From: Paenibacillus sp. JCM 10914
Lineage (GTDB): Bacteria > Bacillota > Bacilli > Paenibacillales > Paenibacillaceae
NCBI RefSeq assembly: GCF_001315105.1
Contig: NZ_BAZR01000026.1
Location: forward strand, 1 to 64,000
Direction of reading: 5' to 3'
Length of the DNA: 64,000 bases
The position numbers and the translations under genes are program-made. Shown in pieces: positions 43,711 through 50,908 of this stretch. The stretch's first letter is position 1; each line of letters starts with the position of its first letter. The notes beneath the pieces were generated by a model. That model did not search any database. It was not told where the DNA came from and was given only the letters and a program-made list of their open reading frames with translations.

Positions 43711-44907
43711 TTACTGTACTTCGCGTCGCGGGTGGATCAGGCGATGACCGAGCCAAATCAAGAAGGCCGCTGTCGCCATGACTCCACCTATGGCGCACGT
43801 GCCAAGCCATCCCCAGCGCTGCCATGCGATCGTGCCGCATGCGGATCCAATGGAACCGCCAAGAAAAGAGCTGACCATATAGACTGTATTAAGCCGGCTT
43901 CTCGCATTCGGCAACAGGCTATAGATGCGAGTCTGATTGGATACATGAACGCCTTGATAACCTAGATCCAGCAGAACGACTCCGATGAACAATCCCCAAA
44001 GGCGAGTTTCAAGCAGCCAAAAGGATAAATACGCGATTAATACGACCATGCTCATCAATCCGATCATGTACTTGGGACTGACGCGGTCGGCCAACCGACC
44101 GATTAAGGAAGCTGTAGCGGCTCCGACGATACCAACCAGGCCAAATAGTCCGGCTGCAGAGCTGCCGTACTGATAGTTCGGTCCTTCCAAGAAGAAAGTC
44201 AGCGTAGTCCAAAATGCACTGAATGAACCGAATACAAACGCCCCAATGAGCGCGGATTCTCGGAGCGTGGGCTGACTGGCAATCAACTGTCCTATGGATC
44301 GGATCAAGCCGGAATACGAAAGTTTCATGATCGGCTGGCTAACAGGCAGATAACGATGTAGAACATACGCAAGCCCAAACATCATTGCGGCTGCGAATCC
44401 GAACATGGCTCGCCAACTAAATAGATCCCCGATGAAACCCGCAACGGTTCGTGCTAGCAAAATGCCAATCAATAGGCCGCTCATTACATTCCCGATCGCT
44501 TTGCCCCTTTCGTTTGGGGGGGCGAGCTCTGCTACAAACGGTACAATGATTTGAGGCGTTACGGTGGTGAGACCGACCATAAAGCTTGCTATGTATACCC
44601 ATGTCAGATTTTGCGCAACAGATAGAGAAATCAGAGCCACTCCGACCGAGAGTAGAAGCACCGTTATTAACTTTCGCTTTTCAAGAATATCTCCAAAAGG
44701 GATAAAAATAAATAAACCTACGGCGAAGCCGATCTGGGTCAGCATCGAGACCAAGCCTGATTGTTGGTCATCCGCGCCAAATGTTCGCCCAATATCAGCC
44801 AACAAGGGTTGATTGTAGTACAAATTTGCAATGCCCAGTCCGCACGACACCGCCATTAAAAGAACGAGCGTCTTGGAGAGCTGCTTCGGTTGTTCTGAAT
44901 TTGGCAT
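43711..44907 (-). CDS. MFS transporter under T-box control
   Basis: The 398-residue transporter has 12 membrane helices. Family text includes GIANLYYNQPLLADIGRTFG, FGDILEKRKLI (loop 2-3), VAELAPPNERGKAIGNVMSG, GRLADRVSPKYM and DLGYQGVHVSNQTRIYSLLP. This is the YybO/CynX-like group of 12-TM exporters often annotated as drug or sugar efflux. ATG 44907 follows GAGGAG by about 11 bases. Its leader (about 45050-45300) is a complete T-box riboswitch with a GUC (valine) specifier, so it is induced when charged tRNA-Val is low. A role in valine, or valine-precursor/analogue, transport follows by inference; MFS text alone would not show it. Confidence 0.88.
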   Translation of the reverse strand: MPNSEQPKQLSKTLVLLMAVSCGLGIANLYYNQPLLADIGRTFGADDQQSGLVSMLTQIGFAVGLFIFIPFGDILEKRKLITVLLLSVGVALISLSVAQNLTWVYIASFMVGLTTVTPQIIVPFVAELAPPNERGKAIGNVMSGLLIGILLARTVAGFIGDLFSWRAMFGFAAAMMFGLAYVLHRYLPVSQPIMKLSYSGLIRSIGQLIASQPTLRESALIGAFVFGSFSAFWTTLTFFLEGPNYQYGSSAAGLFGLVGIVGAATASLIGRLADRVSPKYMIGLMSMVVLIAYLSFWLLETRLWGLFIGVVLLDLGYQGVHVSNQTRIYSLLPNARSRLNTVYMVSSFLGGSIGSACGTIAWQRWGWLGTCAIGGVMATAAFLIWLGHRLIHPRREVQ

Positions 44908-45049
44908 AGATTTCAACTCCTCTGTCTATAAAAATGGTTTCTGGCGTGCAGTGTCCTGTCCAATACGGATACTTCTAAGGACGTCTGGAGCGCCTCCAAA
45001 TAACGGGTTTATAGCGTATGTCACTTGAGGCTAAGCACGAATTTCAGCA

Positions 45050-45300
45050 ACAAAAAACCCCGCCTCTACGTATAGAGACGGGGTTGACCCGCGGTACCAC
45101 TCTAATTCATTTCGTACTCAAAATGATCTCTTTCGATGGCCATCACCATCTATCCCTGTAACGGTGGAATTCCGTCTTGCCCTACTTTGTCGGGCAAGCT
45201 GTTCATAGACGACTTCGAAATGACGAACGCTGCCGTTTCCCACCTAACAACGGCTCTCTGAGAGGTCAAGTCACTTCTACTATTTCTAATCATAACATAT
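45050..45300 (-). ncRNA. T-box riboswitch, predicted valine (GUC) specifier
   Basis: On the minus strand the leader has the specifier loop (AGTA near 45281-45278; GAA-GTC at 45216-45211), closed by AGTGAC (45275-45270) with GTCATT (45224-45219) above and ATAG (45283-45280) with CTAT (45208-45205) below. The distal stem I has CAGAGAGCCG, AGGTGGAAACGGC. A stem III (CTTGCCC/GGGCAAG) follows, then the T-box sequence AGAGTGGTACCGCG (about 45103-45089), then a terminator (GTCTCT ... AGAGGC, GGGGTTTTTT) ending near 45053. GUC after the loop-E GAA predicts tRNA-Val. Confidence 0.9.
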
Positions 45301-45319
45301 GGATTTAGAATTATTTAAT

Positions 45320-45347
45320 ATAATAGCGTATCTTTTTCGATTGTCAA
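45320..45347 (-). promoter_or_regulatory. Promoter of the T-box leader
   Basis: TTGACA (45342-45347) and TATTAT (45320-45325) on the minus strand are 16 bases apart, about 20 bases before the first T-box helix. Confidence 0.7.
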
Positions 45348-45487
45348 TAACATTTAATCACCTGCAATCGCCTAGTACTGGAATATGCAAAATTTTCGTC
45401 ACCATCTCCAACTGTTCGACTCCATTGCCGCTAGAATTCAACTATCCGTAAAGCTGAGCACTTTTTCGCTAGTAAACGTAGTATATA

Positions 45488-45552
45488 AGTTCTTGTCGTC
45501 AGATAATAATAGCGACTTTCAATGGGACCATGTTCTTGTCCCTCGACAAAAT
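45488..45552 (+). repeat. Dispersed intergenic repeat, copy 6 (right part)
   Basis: AGTTCTTGTC, ATAATAGCGACTTTCAATGG, ACCATGTTCTTGTCCCTCGA match the right end of the family, especially copy 7. The hairpin's left arm is mostly lost. Confidence 0.6.
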
Positions 45553-45622
45553 GAAAAAACACCTCCAAAGTAGTCTCCATATCTTACGACATGATTGCAT
45601 TCTCTTGAAGGTGTTTTTTTTA
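45552..45622 (-). terminator. Terminator of the GAPDH gene
   Basis: On the minus strand AACACCTTCAA pairs with TTTGGAGGTGTT across a loop of about 40 bases, with T runs at both outer sides. Confidence 0.65.
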
Positions 45623-45667
45623 ATTTGTCACACGCTCATTTTTTAGTATCCTCTAGCCCGCTAAACA

Positions 45668-46669
45668 TTATAATTTTGCTAGGTATTTTGCGGTGCGTAT
45701 TAACTGGCTGGTAAAGGAATTCTCGTTATCATACCACGCAGCAATTTTCACCAATGTATCTGTTCCTAGCTCGGTTACCTTTGTCTGTGTTGCGTCAAAC
45801 AAACTGCCGTAAGTCATGCCGATAATATCAGACGAAACAAGCTGTTCATCTGTATACCCATATTCATTCGATTGGGACTGTTCCATCTTCTTATTGACCT
45901 GCTCTGCTGTCACGGAGCCGCCTACCACTGCGGTTAATTCTGTCAGTGAGCCCGCCATGACCGGTACCCTTTGCGATGTTCCATCCAGCTTGCCATCCAA
46001 GGCCGGAATCACTAGCCCGATTGCCTTTGCTGCTCCGGTTGAGGTCGGGATGATGTTGCCTGCTGCAGAACGCGCCCGCCGAAGATCGACTTTGGCATGG
46101 GGTCCATCCAAGGTATTCTGGTCGTTTGTATAAGCGTGTATGGTGGTCATAAAGCCCTTTTTGAGTGGTGCAAGCTCATTCAAGAAATACGCCATAGGCG
46201 CAAGGCAGTTCGTCGTACAGGAAGCCGCCGAAACAATGGTGTCGTTCTTAGCCAACGTATGTTCATTGATTCCGAAAACAATAGTGGGAACATCCTTCCC
46301 GGCGGTGGTGGAGATCAGCACCTTTTTGGCGCCTGCTTCAATATGTGCTGCTGACGCTTTTTTTGATGCGAAGAAGCCAGTGCATTCCAGAACAACGTCA
46401 ATTTGCAGTTCCTTCCACGGGAGCTTTCCGGGGTCTTTTTCGGCATAGATCGGAATATCCACGCCGTTCACGGTCAAGCTGTCTTCACTATAACTAATCT
46501 TGGCGTCATAACGCCCTTGCGTTGTATCATGCTTCAGCAAGTGCGCCAGCATCTGCGGACTTGTAAGATCATTGATGGCTGCAATTCTATATCCTTCCGT
46601 ATCAAAAAGCTGCCGAAATGCAAGTCTACCAATTCTACCAAAACCGTTAATTGCGATGTTAATTGACAT
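45668..46669 (-). CDS. gap: Glyceraldehyde-3-phosphate dehydrogenase
   Basis: The 333-residue enzyme oxidises glyceraldehyde 3-phosphate to 1,3-bisphosphoglycerate. Seen are the NAD site INGFGRIGRLAFRQL, the catalytic Cys in SAASCTTNCLAPM, the His in TTIHAYTNDQ, DLRRARSAAGNIIPTSTGAA and the C-terminal WYDNENSFTSQ. Asn-Asp-Leu (INDL) after strand 2 suggests NAD preference. Three ATGs lie close together; 46669 (MSINIAING) has GGTGG at the best distance. It is not in a glycolytic operon; a divergent AraC gene lies 107 bases away. It may be a second, inducible GAPDH. Confidence 0.92.
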   Translation of the reverse strand: MSINIAINGFGRIGRLAFRQLFDTEGYRIAAINDLTSPQMLAHLLKHDTTQGRYDAKISYSEDSLTVNGVDIPIYAEKDPGKLPWKELQIDVVLECTGFFASKKASAAHIEAGAKKVLISTTAGKDVPTIVFGINEHTLAKNDTIVSAASCTTNCLAPMAYFLNELAPLKKGFMTTIHAYTNDQNTLDGPHAKVDLRRARSAAGNIIPTSTGAAKAIGLVIPALDGKLDGTSQRVPVMAGSLTELTAVVGGSVTAEQVNKKMEQSQSNEYGYTDEQLVSSDIIGMTYGSLFDATQTKVTELGTDTLVKIAAWYDNENSFTSQLIRTAKYLAKL

Positions 46670-46776
46670 CATCATAACCACCTTTCTTTGTCAATAACCA
46701 AAGTATACCCCTTATATTTTTGTGATACACTGTTATAAATGAAGCATTTAACTATACTATCTGTCAGGTGAGAACC

Positions 46777-47631
46777 ATGCCACAAATTGACCGCCATAAA
46801 AACAGAACGGTAAATATCGAATTTGTAGCTGCCGAGGATTTTGCACATTTCCCCTACCCGGAGCGGTTTACTCTTGTTTTTGTTACGAATGGAAGTATAA
46901 AAGGGATATTGAACGAACGCCCGGTCACCATTTCAGCACCCGCTATTCTTTGTTTGTCTGCTGAGGATACGATGCAAGTTTTAGGCAAGCACAACGCTTC
47001 GGCATCATCATTTTGTTTTCATGCTGATTTTCTTGATTCGACCCCTCATTCTGAAACACAAAATTACTTTCCGACCAATCCACAAATACAAACAGGTCTT
47101 TCGCTGTTTCGTAAATCTCCTGCACGGACCGGGATACCTCGCATAACCGAGAAGGCATATCCACAATTATTTGAGTGGTTTTTTGTGCTTGGCACAGAAG
47201 TGTATGCACAAAGCGATGCACTCTGGGCATGTAGAATAAAAAAATATTTTATACAAATAATGGGGGTGCTTGAGGATTTAAACCGTCACAGCGAACAATC
47301 ACCTGTGGATTTAGTTCTGGAATATATACACACAAATTATTCGGACAAAATCATCCTGGAAGATTTAACTAAATGCGCGTACTTGAACCGCGTTTCTCTC
47401 AATAAGATGTTTCAGGAAAGATACGGGTGCACAGCGATGGGTTACTTACTGTCCCACCGCTTGAAGGTTGCGGGGAATCTTCTGACGCATACAGACATGA
47501 GCTTAAATGAAATTGCACGTGCTACCGGATTTGAGTATGACACTTACTTCATAAAACAATTTACGGCTAAAAAAGGCATGTCACCAACAGCATATCGGGA
47601 AATCTCCCGCAAGTTCTCTGCTGCCCAATAG
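46777..47631 (+). CDS. AraC family transcriptional regulator
   Basis: The 284-residue protein has an N-terminal cupin-like domain (FPYPERFTLVFVTNGSIKGIL) and a C-terminal pair of helix-turn-helix motifs (YSDKIILEDLTKCAYLNRVS LNKMFQERYG and MSLNEIARATGFEYDTYFIK QFTAKKGMSPTAYRE). ATG 46777 has CAGGTGAGAACC in front; an in-frame GTG lies 9 bases upstream. It is divergent from gap and shares the 107-base promoter region, so it may control that gene. Confidence 0.85.
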   Translation: MPQIDRHKNRTVNIEFVAAEDFAHFPYPERFTLVFVTNGSIKGILNERPVTISAPAILCLSAEDTMQVLGKHNASASSFCFHADFLDSTPHSETQNYFPTNPQIQTGLSLFRKSPARTGIPRITEKAYPQLFEWFFVLGTEVYAQSDALWACRIKKYFIQIMGVLEDLNRHSEQSPVDLVLEYIHTNYSDKIILEDLTKCAYLNRVSLNKMFQERYGCTAMGYLLSHRLKVAGNLLTHTDMSLNEIARATGFEYDTYFIKQFTAKKGMSPTAYREISRKFSAAQ

Positions 47632-47651
47632 CGTGTTAGATCTTCAATTAT

Positions 47652-47778
47652 CCTGCCCGTTAGTTCAATGAAATTGTATGTAAACTTAGCTGGTTGGGAA
47701 CAAGAACCTGTACCGACAAAACAAAAAAACCGCTATTTTAGCGACTTTCAATGGGACTATGTTCTTCTCCCCCGACAA
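47652..47778 (+). repeat. Dispersed intergenic repeat, copy 7
   Basis: TATCCTGCCCGTTAGTTCAA, GGGAACAAGAACCTGTACCG, ACAAAACAAAAAAACCGC, the hairpin GCTATTTTAGC and TATGTTCTTCTCCCCCGACA follow the family order; part of the left inverted arm is deleted. Confidence 0.75.
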
Positions 47779-47874
47779 TCAACCGGCAAACTACTCCATC
47801 TGTTCCCCAGAAAGGTTTCCCCTTAGCTTAGCGACCAACAGACTACAACTTCATTTGATATACCCCAGCCCCAC
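47779..47874 (+). repeat. Two-copy 93 bp repeat, copy B
   Basis: It matches 25851-25943 from TCAACCGGCAAACT to ATACCCCA. It is joined to the IS3-type transposase tail on its right. Confidence 0.65.
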
Positions 47875-47876
47875 GG

Positions 47877-47965
47877 ACTCCCGGAACCTTAGACTATATG
47901 ACGCCTGTGCAGTTTCGTTATGAAGCTCTTAAAAATGTTGTCTGATTTACTGTTGACAGTCCACC
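47877..47965 (+). mobile_element. IS3-family transposase C-terminal relic with probable right end
   Basis: The frame reads TPGTLDYMTPVQFRYEALKN VV and stops at 47943-47945. The GxLxYMTPVQFR...ALKNVV ending is characteristic of OrfB transposases of the IS3 group. Eight bases later TGTTGACAGTCCA may be the terminal inverted repeat. The rest of the element is absent. Confidence 0.6.
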
Positions 47966-48098
47966 TTCCATGGAAGCCATGAAAGAGGGGCTGGGCGTCG
48001 AGATCTAGCAGAGTCAGATTACAATCACCACGCAGACGGGGCCCTAACAGGTAACAGCAGCTGTTTGTCAGAGCTAATACAGATCATACAAATAGACA

Positions 48099-48138
48099 GA
48101 CGAAAGCCGGGGGTCACTAACCCCTGGCTTTCGTCTGT
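48099..48138 (-). terminator. Terminator of the stalk-domain protein gene
   Basis: AGACGAAAGCC pairs exactly with GGCTTTCGTCT, with GGGG/CCCC inside. It lies 40 bases after the stop at 48180. Confidence 0.75.
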
Positions 48139-48179
48139 AAATATCATGGTCTTCCGCCCGCGCGAATCATCGCAAGGGC

Positions 48180-48887
48180 TTATTTTGTCAAATAGGAGCT
48201 GGTCAGAGGAACAAACAGAGAAGTGCCGGGACCCTCATCAACGATCTCCACAAAAATAAAATCTGCAGCGGATACATCGACGTCAACGCCGACCAGACCA
48301 TCTTCAGCAGCCAGGGACACCTTTTTGAGCGTTGTGTTGTTGTGGTCCATGATTACGATTTCTTGCGCGCCGCCAACCACGGCCAGCTCAAGATGCAGTT
48401 TGGCATATTTTTTACCCGTCATGATCTGGAAGCTGCTGCCTTGTTTGGTCGAATCGGTATGTAAATAAACGTCTTTATAATCTTTGCCTTTATAGACCGT
48501 ATCGCTGGAATCTTTGGTGTGCCAAGCCGATGTCCCCAATACGGAGGCTCCAAGCGTGCTTAATGATAACGGACTGGCGGTTTCGGAGGGGGCTCCCTGA
48601 TTGCCGCCAATCAGTACTGAAGAAGTTGCGCTGTCATAACGAATGTCGATATCCATCAGGTCGCCTACAGCTCGCACAGGCAAGTATGTCGTGCCGTTGT
48701 AGGTAATCGGCAGCACGGCTTTCCCGTTTGCGTCTTTCGGCATTACCACCGTACCGTTTAACTTCAGGGAAATCTTGCTGTTCAAATAGGCTTTGATGGG
48801 CTCCAAAGCTGACGATGCCATAGCGCCTGTGCCGATCCCCAGCGTGAGCGTGCCTGCCAATAACCCATACATTATTTTCTTCTTCAT
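48180..48887 (-). CDS. Secreted stalk-domain (copper amine oxidase N-like) protein with NPCBM-like domain
   Basis: The 235-residue precursor has a signal peptide (MKKKIMYGLLAGTLTLGIGT, cleavage near AMASS). Residues 40-95 hold one stalk domain (ITYNGTTYLPVRAVGDLMDID, SVLIGG). The rest (WHTKDSSDTVYKGKDYKDVY, then ISLAAEDG-like VSLAAEDGLVGVDVDVSAAD) resembles a beta-sandwich carbohydrate-binding module of NPCBM type. Such proteins are abundant on Paenibacillus surfaces, with unknown role. GGGAGGGG precedes the ATG. Confidence 0.82.
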   Translation of the reverse strand: MKKKIMYGLLAGTLTLGIGTGAMASSALEPIKAYLNSKISLKLNGTVVMPKDANGKAVLPITYNGTTYLPVRAVGDLMDIDIRYDSATSSVLIGGNQGAPSETASPLSLSTLGASVLGTSAWHTKDSSDTVYKGKDYKDVYLHTDSTKQGSSFQIMTGKKYAKLHLELAVVGGAQEIVIMDHNNTTLKKVSLAAEDGLVGVDVDVSAADFIFVEIVDEGPGTSLFVPLTSSYLTK

Positions 48888-49142
48888 TAAAATCCCCTCC
48901 CAGAATATAGGTTAATTCACATGCTTTATAGTAGTAAAGTGTTAGAGGGAAGTCAACCCCTTTTAAAGAGGGAAGGCCCGCACATTTTTCAATATCCTAA
49001 GGCATCATTGTTCCACATATTATAGTCATGCGTCCACTCTCAGCGATATTTCGGGCATTACGCTATCCTGCCTCTAATTACGTGCTTAAGTTGCGATAGT
49101 GATATAATAATATCAGGCAAACTAAGAAAGAGGGTGAATCCT
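48888..49142. other. Intergenic region upstream of the attenuator
   Basis: It contains the divergent promoters of the stalk-protein gene and the methyltransferase leader. TATAAT at 49103-49108 is a good -10 box for the latter; a matching -35 is weak (TTACGT near 49078). Confidence 0.5.
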
Positions 49143-49193
49143 TTGGCTATTAATTTCGGTGTAACACTCGATCTGCTCCACGCAAAGTCTTAA
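49143..49193 (+). CDS. Leader peptide of the SpoU methyltransferase
   Basis: TTG at 49143 begins a 16-residue ORF MAINFGVTLDLLHAKS ending with TAA at 49191-49193; AGAGGGTG lies 5-8 bases upstream. An in-frame GTG at 49134 would add three residues. Its last codons lie within both competing RNA arms (49175-49188 and 49182-49190). The size, place and overlap are those of erm/cat leader peptides whose translation is stalled by the inducing drug. It is inferred, not proven, to be translated. Confidence 0.6.
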   Translation: MAINFGVTLDLLHAKS

Positions 49194-49301
49194 GGGCAAA
49201 CAGACCCTGAACCTTGTGTGGAGCTAATAGATTATCATCCTAAGTTAGGTCTGTTGGTCCAGAGACTTTGCATCCTATATGAAATTAATTCATAAAGGAG
49301 C
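49143..49301 (+). promoter_or_regulatory. Attenuator with mutually exclusive helices before the methyltransferase
   Basis: Helix A: 49175-49188 (GCTCCACGCAA...) pairs with 49211-49224 (...TTGTGTGGAGC), 11 pairs plus more after a mismatch. Helix B: GCAAAGTCT (49182-49190) pairs with AGACTTTGC (49263-49271), and AACAGACC (49199-49206) with GGTCTGTT (49248-49255), both perfect. A and B use the same 5' bases. A third small helix GC(A)TCCT (49270-49276) with AGGAGC (49296-49301) can mask the ribosome binding site and shares two bases with helix B. Ribosome stalling in the leader could therefore switch the downstream gene on. Confidence 0.7.
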
Positions 49302-49309
49302 GGGTTTCG

Positions 49310-50053
49310 ATGACAAGCATGACAAATATCTCATTAAAGCAATATCGTAAAGAGCAGGACTATAGCTATACCCTTGGTGCATACGCAACTATTGAAATGA
49401 TTCAGGCACGGCCGGAGATCGTAGAAGTCGTTTATATCCATTCTGCTTATCGGGATCGCAGTGTACTTGAAACGCTCTGCCAGCAGCAGCATATTCCAGT
49501 TGTCCAGCAGGATAAGGCTTTTGCCAAGGTCGATCGGAAAGAAAATTGCTTCGTGTTTGGGGTGTTTTCCAAATATTCAGATAGCCTTGCTTCCGATAAA
49601 CCTCATATTCTCCTCGTTCATCCTGGGGATATGGGCAATCTCGGCACCATTATCCGGATAACCGCAGGTTTGGGATTTGGCAATCTCGGGATCGTTACTC
49701 CCGGAGCAGATCATTTTCATCCCAAAACCATCCGCGCCTCCATGGGGGCATTATTCCGGATTCAATGCTGTTCCTTTCCCAGCTTCGAGTCATATCGCAG
49801 CCAGTTCGGTCGGCACGACCTGTTTACTTTCATGCTTCGTGCTGCAACCACACTGACACCCGAGACCTGTCCCGTAACGGAGCTGTTTACCCTTGTTTTC
49901 GGAAATGAAGCTGCAGGTCTTGACGAAGAAATATTTAGCAATGTGGGAACCGGCTTGAAAATAGCACAGACCTCAGACGTGGATTCCCTGAATCTATCCA
50001 TTGCCACGGGTATCGGCGCCTATTTATTCGCGTCAAAAAACAAGCTCATTTGA
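49310..50053 (+). CDS. SpoU (TrmH) family RNA 2'-O-ribose methyltransferase, probably inducible
   Basis: The 247-residue protein has an N-terminal substrate-binding domain (about 1-95) and a SPOUT domain with motif 1 GNLGTIIR (catalytic Arg), motif 2 PKTIRASMGALFR and motif 3 LVFGNEAAGL ... DSLNLSIATGIGAYLF, which form the knotted AdoMet site. Such enzymes methylate ribose 2'-OH in rRNA or tRNA. Tsr (thiostrepton) and AviRb (avilamycin) resistance enzymes belong here. AAAGGAG lies 9 bases before the ATG. The leader peptide and competing RNA helices just upstream strongly suggest drug-induced translation, thus a 23S rRNA target and antibiotic resistance; the drug is unknown. It is monocistronic. 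Confidence 0.88.
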   Translation: MTSMTNISLKQYRKEQDYSYTLGAYATIEMIQARPEIVEVVYIHSAYRDRSVLETLCQQQHIPVVQQDKAFAKVDRKENCFVFGVFSKYSDSLASDKPHILLVHPGDMGNLGTIIRITAGLGFGNLGIVTPGADHFHPKTIRASMGALFRIQCCSFPSFESYRSQFGRHDLFTFMLRAATTLTPETCPVTELFTLVFGNEAAGLDEEIFSNVGTGLKIAQTSDVDSLNLSIATGIGAYLFASKNKLI

Positions 50054-50136
50054 CTAACATTCTCTCGTATATAAGTTTTGAAGCTTTATCGGAGGGCGGA
50101 AGCCTCTTCTTTATTTTCCAAATCTCCCTTCATAAT

Positions 50137-50160
50137 AGGACAAGAACTTGTACCCTTTGC
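50137..50160 (+). repeat. Dispersed intergenic repeat, fragment (copy 8)
   Basis: TAGGACAAGAACTTGTACCC is the right arm of the family's inverted pair; the rest is not recognisable here. Confidence 0.45.
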
Positions 50161-50216
50161 TGTAACTTGCGCTCTTTTCGCCTTGTAGCTTTTATCATCA
50201 TCGTTTTAGAAAATAA

Positions 50217-50251
50217 AAACCCATTGGATCTAATCATCAACGGGTTTCAAA
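50217..50251 (-). terminator. Terminator of the small membrane protein gene at 50272
   Basis: On the minus strand AAACCCGTTG and CAATGGGTTT pair, followed by TTTATTTTC. Confidence 0.75.
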
Positions 50252-50271
50252 AATTCAATTATTAATTTAAT

Positions 50272-50565
50272 CTAGAAATTATATTTTTCAGGATTTCTAA
50301 AAAAGTCAAGATAATTATATCTTCCAATAGGTTCAAAGGTCTTCTTATCCTCATTGAACTCCAAAACAATTACTTCTCCACTCAGTCCAGAATTAGTTTC
50401 TGTTTCAACTATAGCTATTCTGTTCTCAGCTAGTTGTACAACTGACTCGCTGACGAATGATGGATCAGGAACATTATTATTAAATGAGGGGACTGGCTTA
50501 AGAGCAATAATTATAAGACAAATTAAAATTCCAATCAAAATAGTTGATTTGCTTTTTTCCTGCAT
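50272..50565 (-). CDS. Small membrane-anchored protein, unknown
   Basis: The 97-residue protein has one N-terminal helix (STILIGILICLIIIALKPV) and an outside domain with ENRIAIVETETNSGLSGEVI VLEFNEDKKTFEPIGRYNYL. It has the look of a small beta-propeller blade or an inhibitor-like domain but no family is recognised. GGAGGAGAAGT precedes ATG 50565. It is monocistronic with a terminator. Confidence 0.65.
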   Translation of the reverse strand: MQEKSKSTILIGILICLIIIALKPVPSFNNNVPDPSFVSESVVQLAENRIAIVETETNSGLSGEVIVLEFNEDKKTFEPIGRYNYLDFFRNPEKYNF

Positions 50566-50908
50566 TACTTCTCCTCCAACTAAGATTTTTCGAGTATCTA
50601 AATACAATAACACCTTATATCAAATAAAGTTTGGTTTCTTATCGGGAAATGTTTAAAGCTGGTAGTTGGCCACAGCGATAGCTACTGATTTCTGTCATCG
50701 CCACAAGCTATGAATCTATCAAGTAAAATCTAATAGTTAAAATGACTAGGTTTATAATTAATATTCCATATTATACCTTTAGTGTGATATGATATACATA
50801 AAATGTATCTTTGTACCAAAATATAATAGAGAAAGGTTGGTTTGAATGGTTTTGAACAAATAGATCGACCGACTTTCTATATCAAAAAAATTGGAGAGGT
50901 GAAGTCTT
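50566..50908. other. Leader region of the secreted protein gene
   Basis: The plus strand has GAAAGG, then a five-codon ORF MVLNK (ATG at 50846) and a hairpin between GAAAGGTTGGT (50831-50841) and ACCGACTTTC (50868-50877). GGAGAGGTG, the binding site of the next gene, lies right after. No other gene is seen. Confidence 0.4.

Larger units (their letters stand above)
47632..48179. other. Repeat and IS relic region
   Basis: It contains repeat copy 7 (47652-47778), directly joined to copy B of the 93 bp repeat (47779-47874), an IS3-type transposase tail (47877-47945) with a possible terminal repeat (47953-47965), an unrecognised coding relic (MEAMKEGLGVEI near 47970-48005) and a strong terminator (48099-48138). 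Confidence 0.55.
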
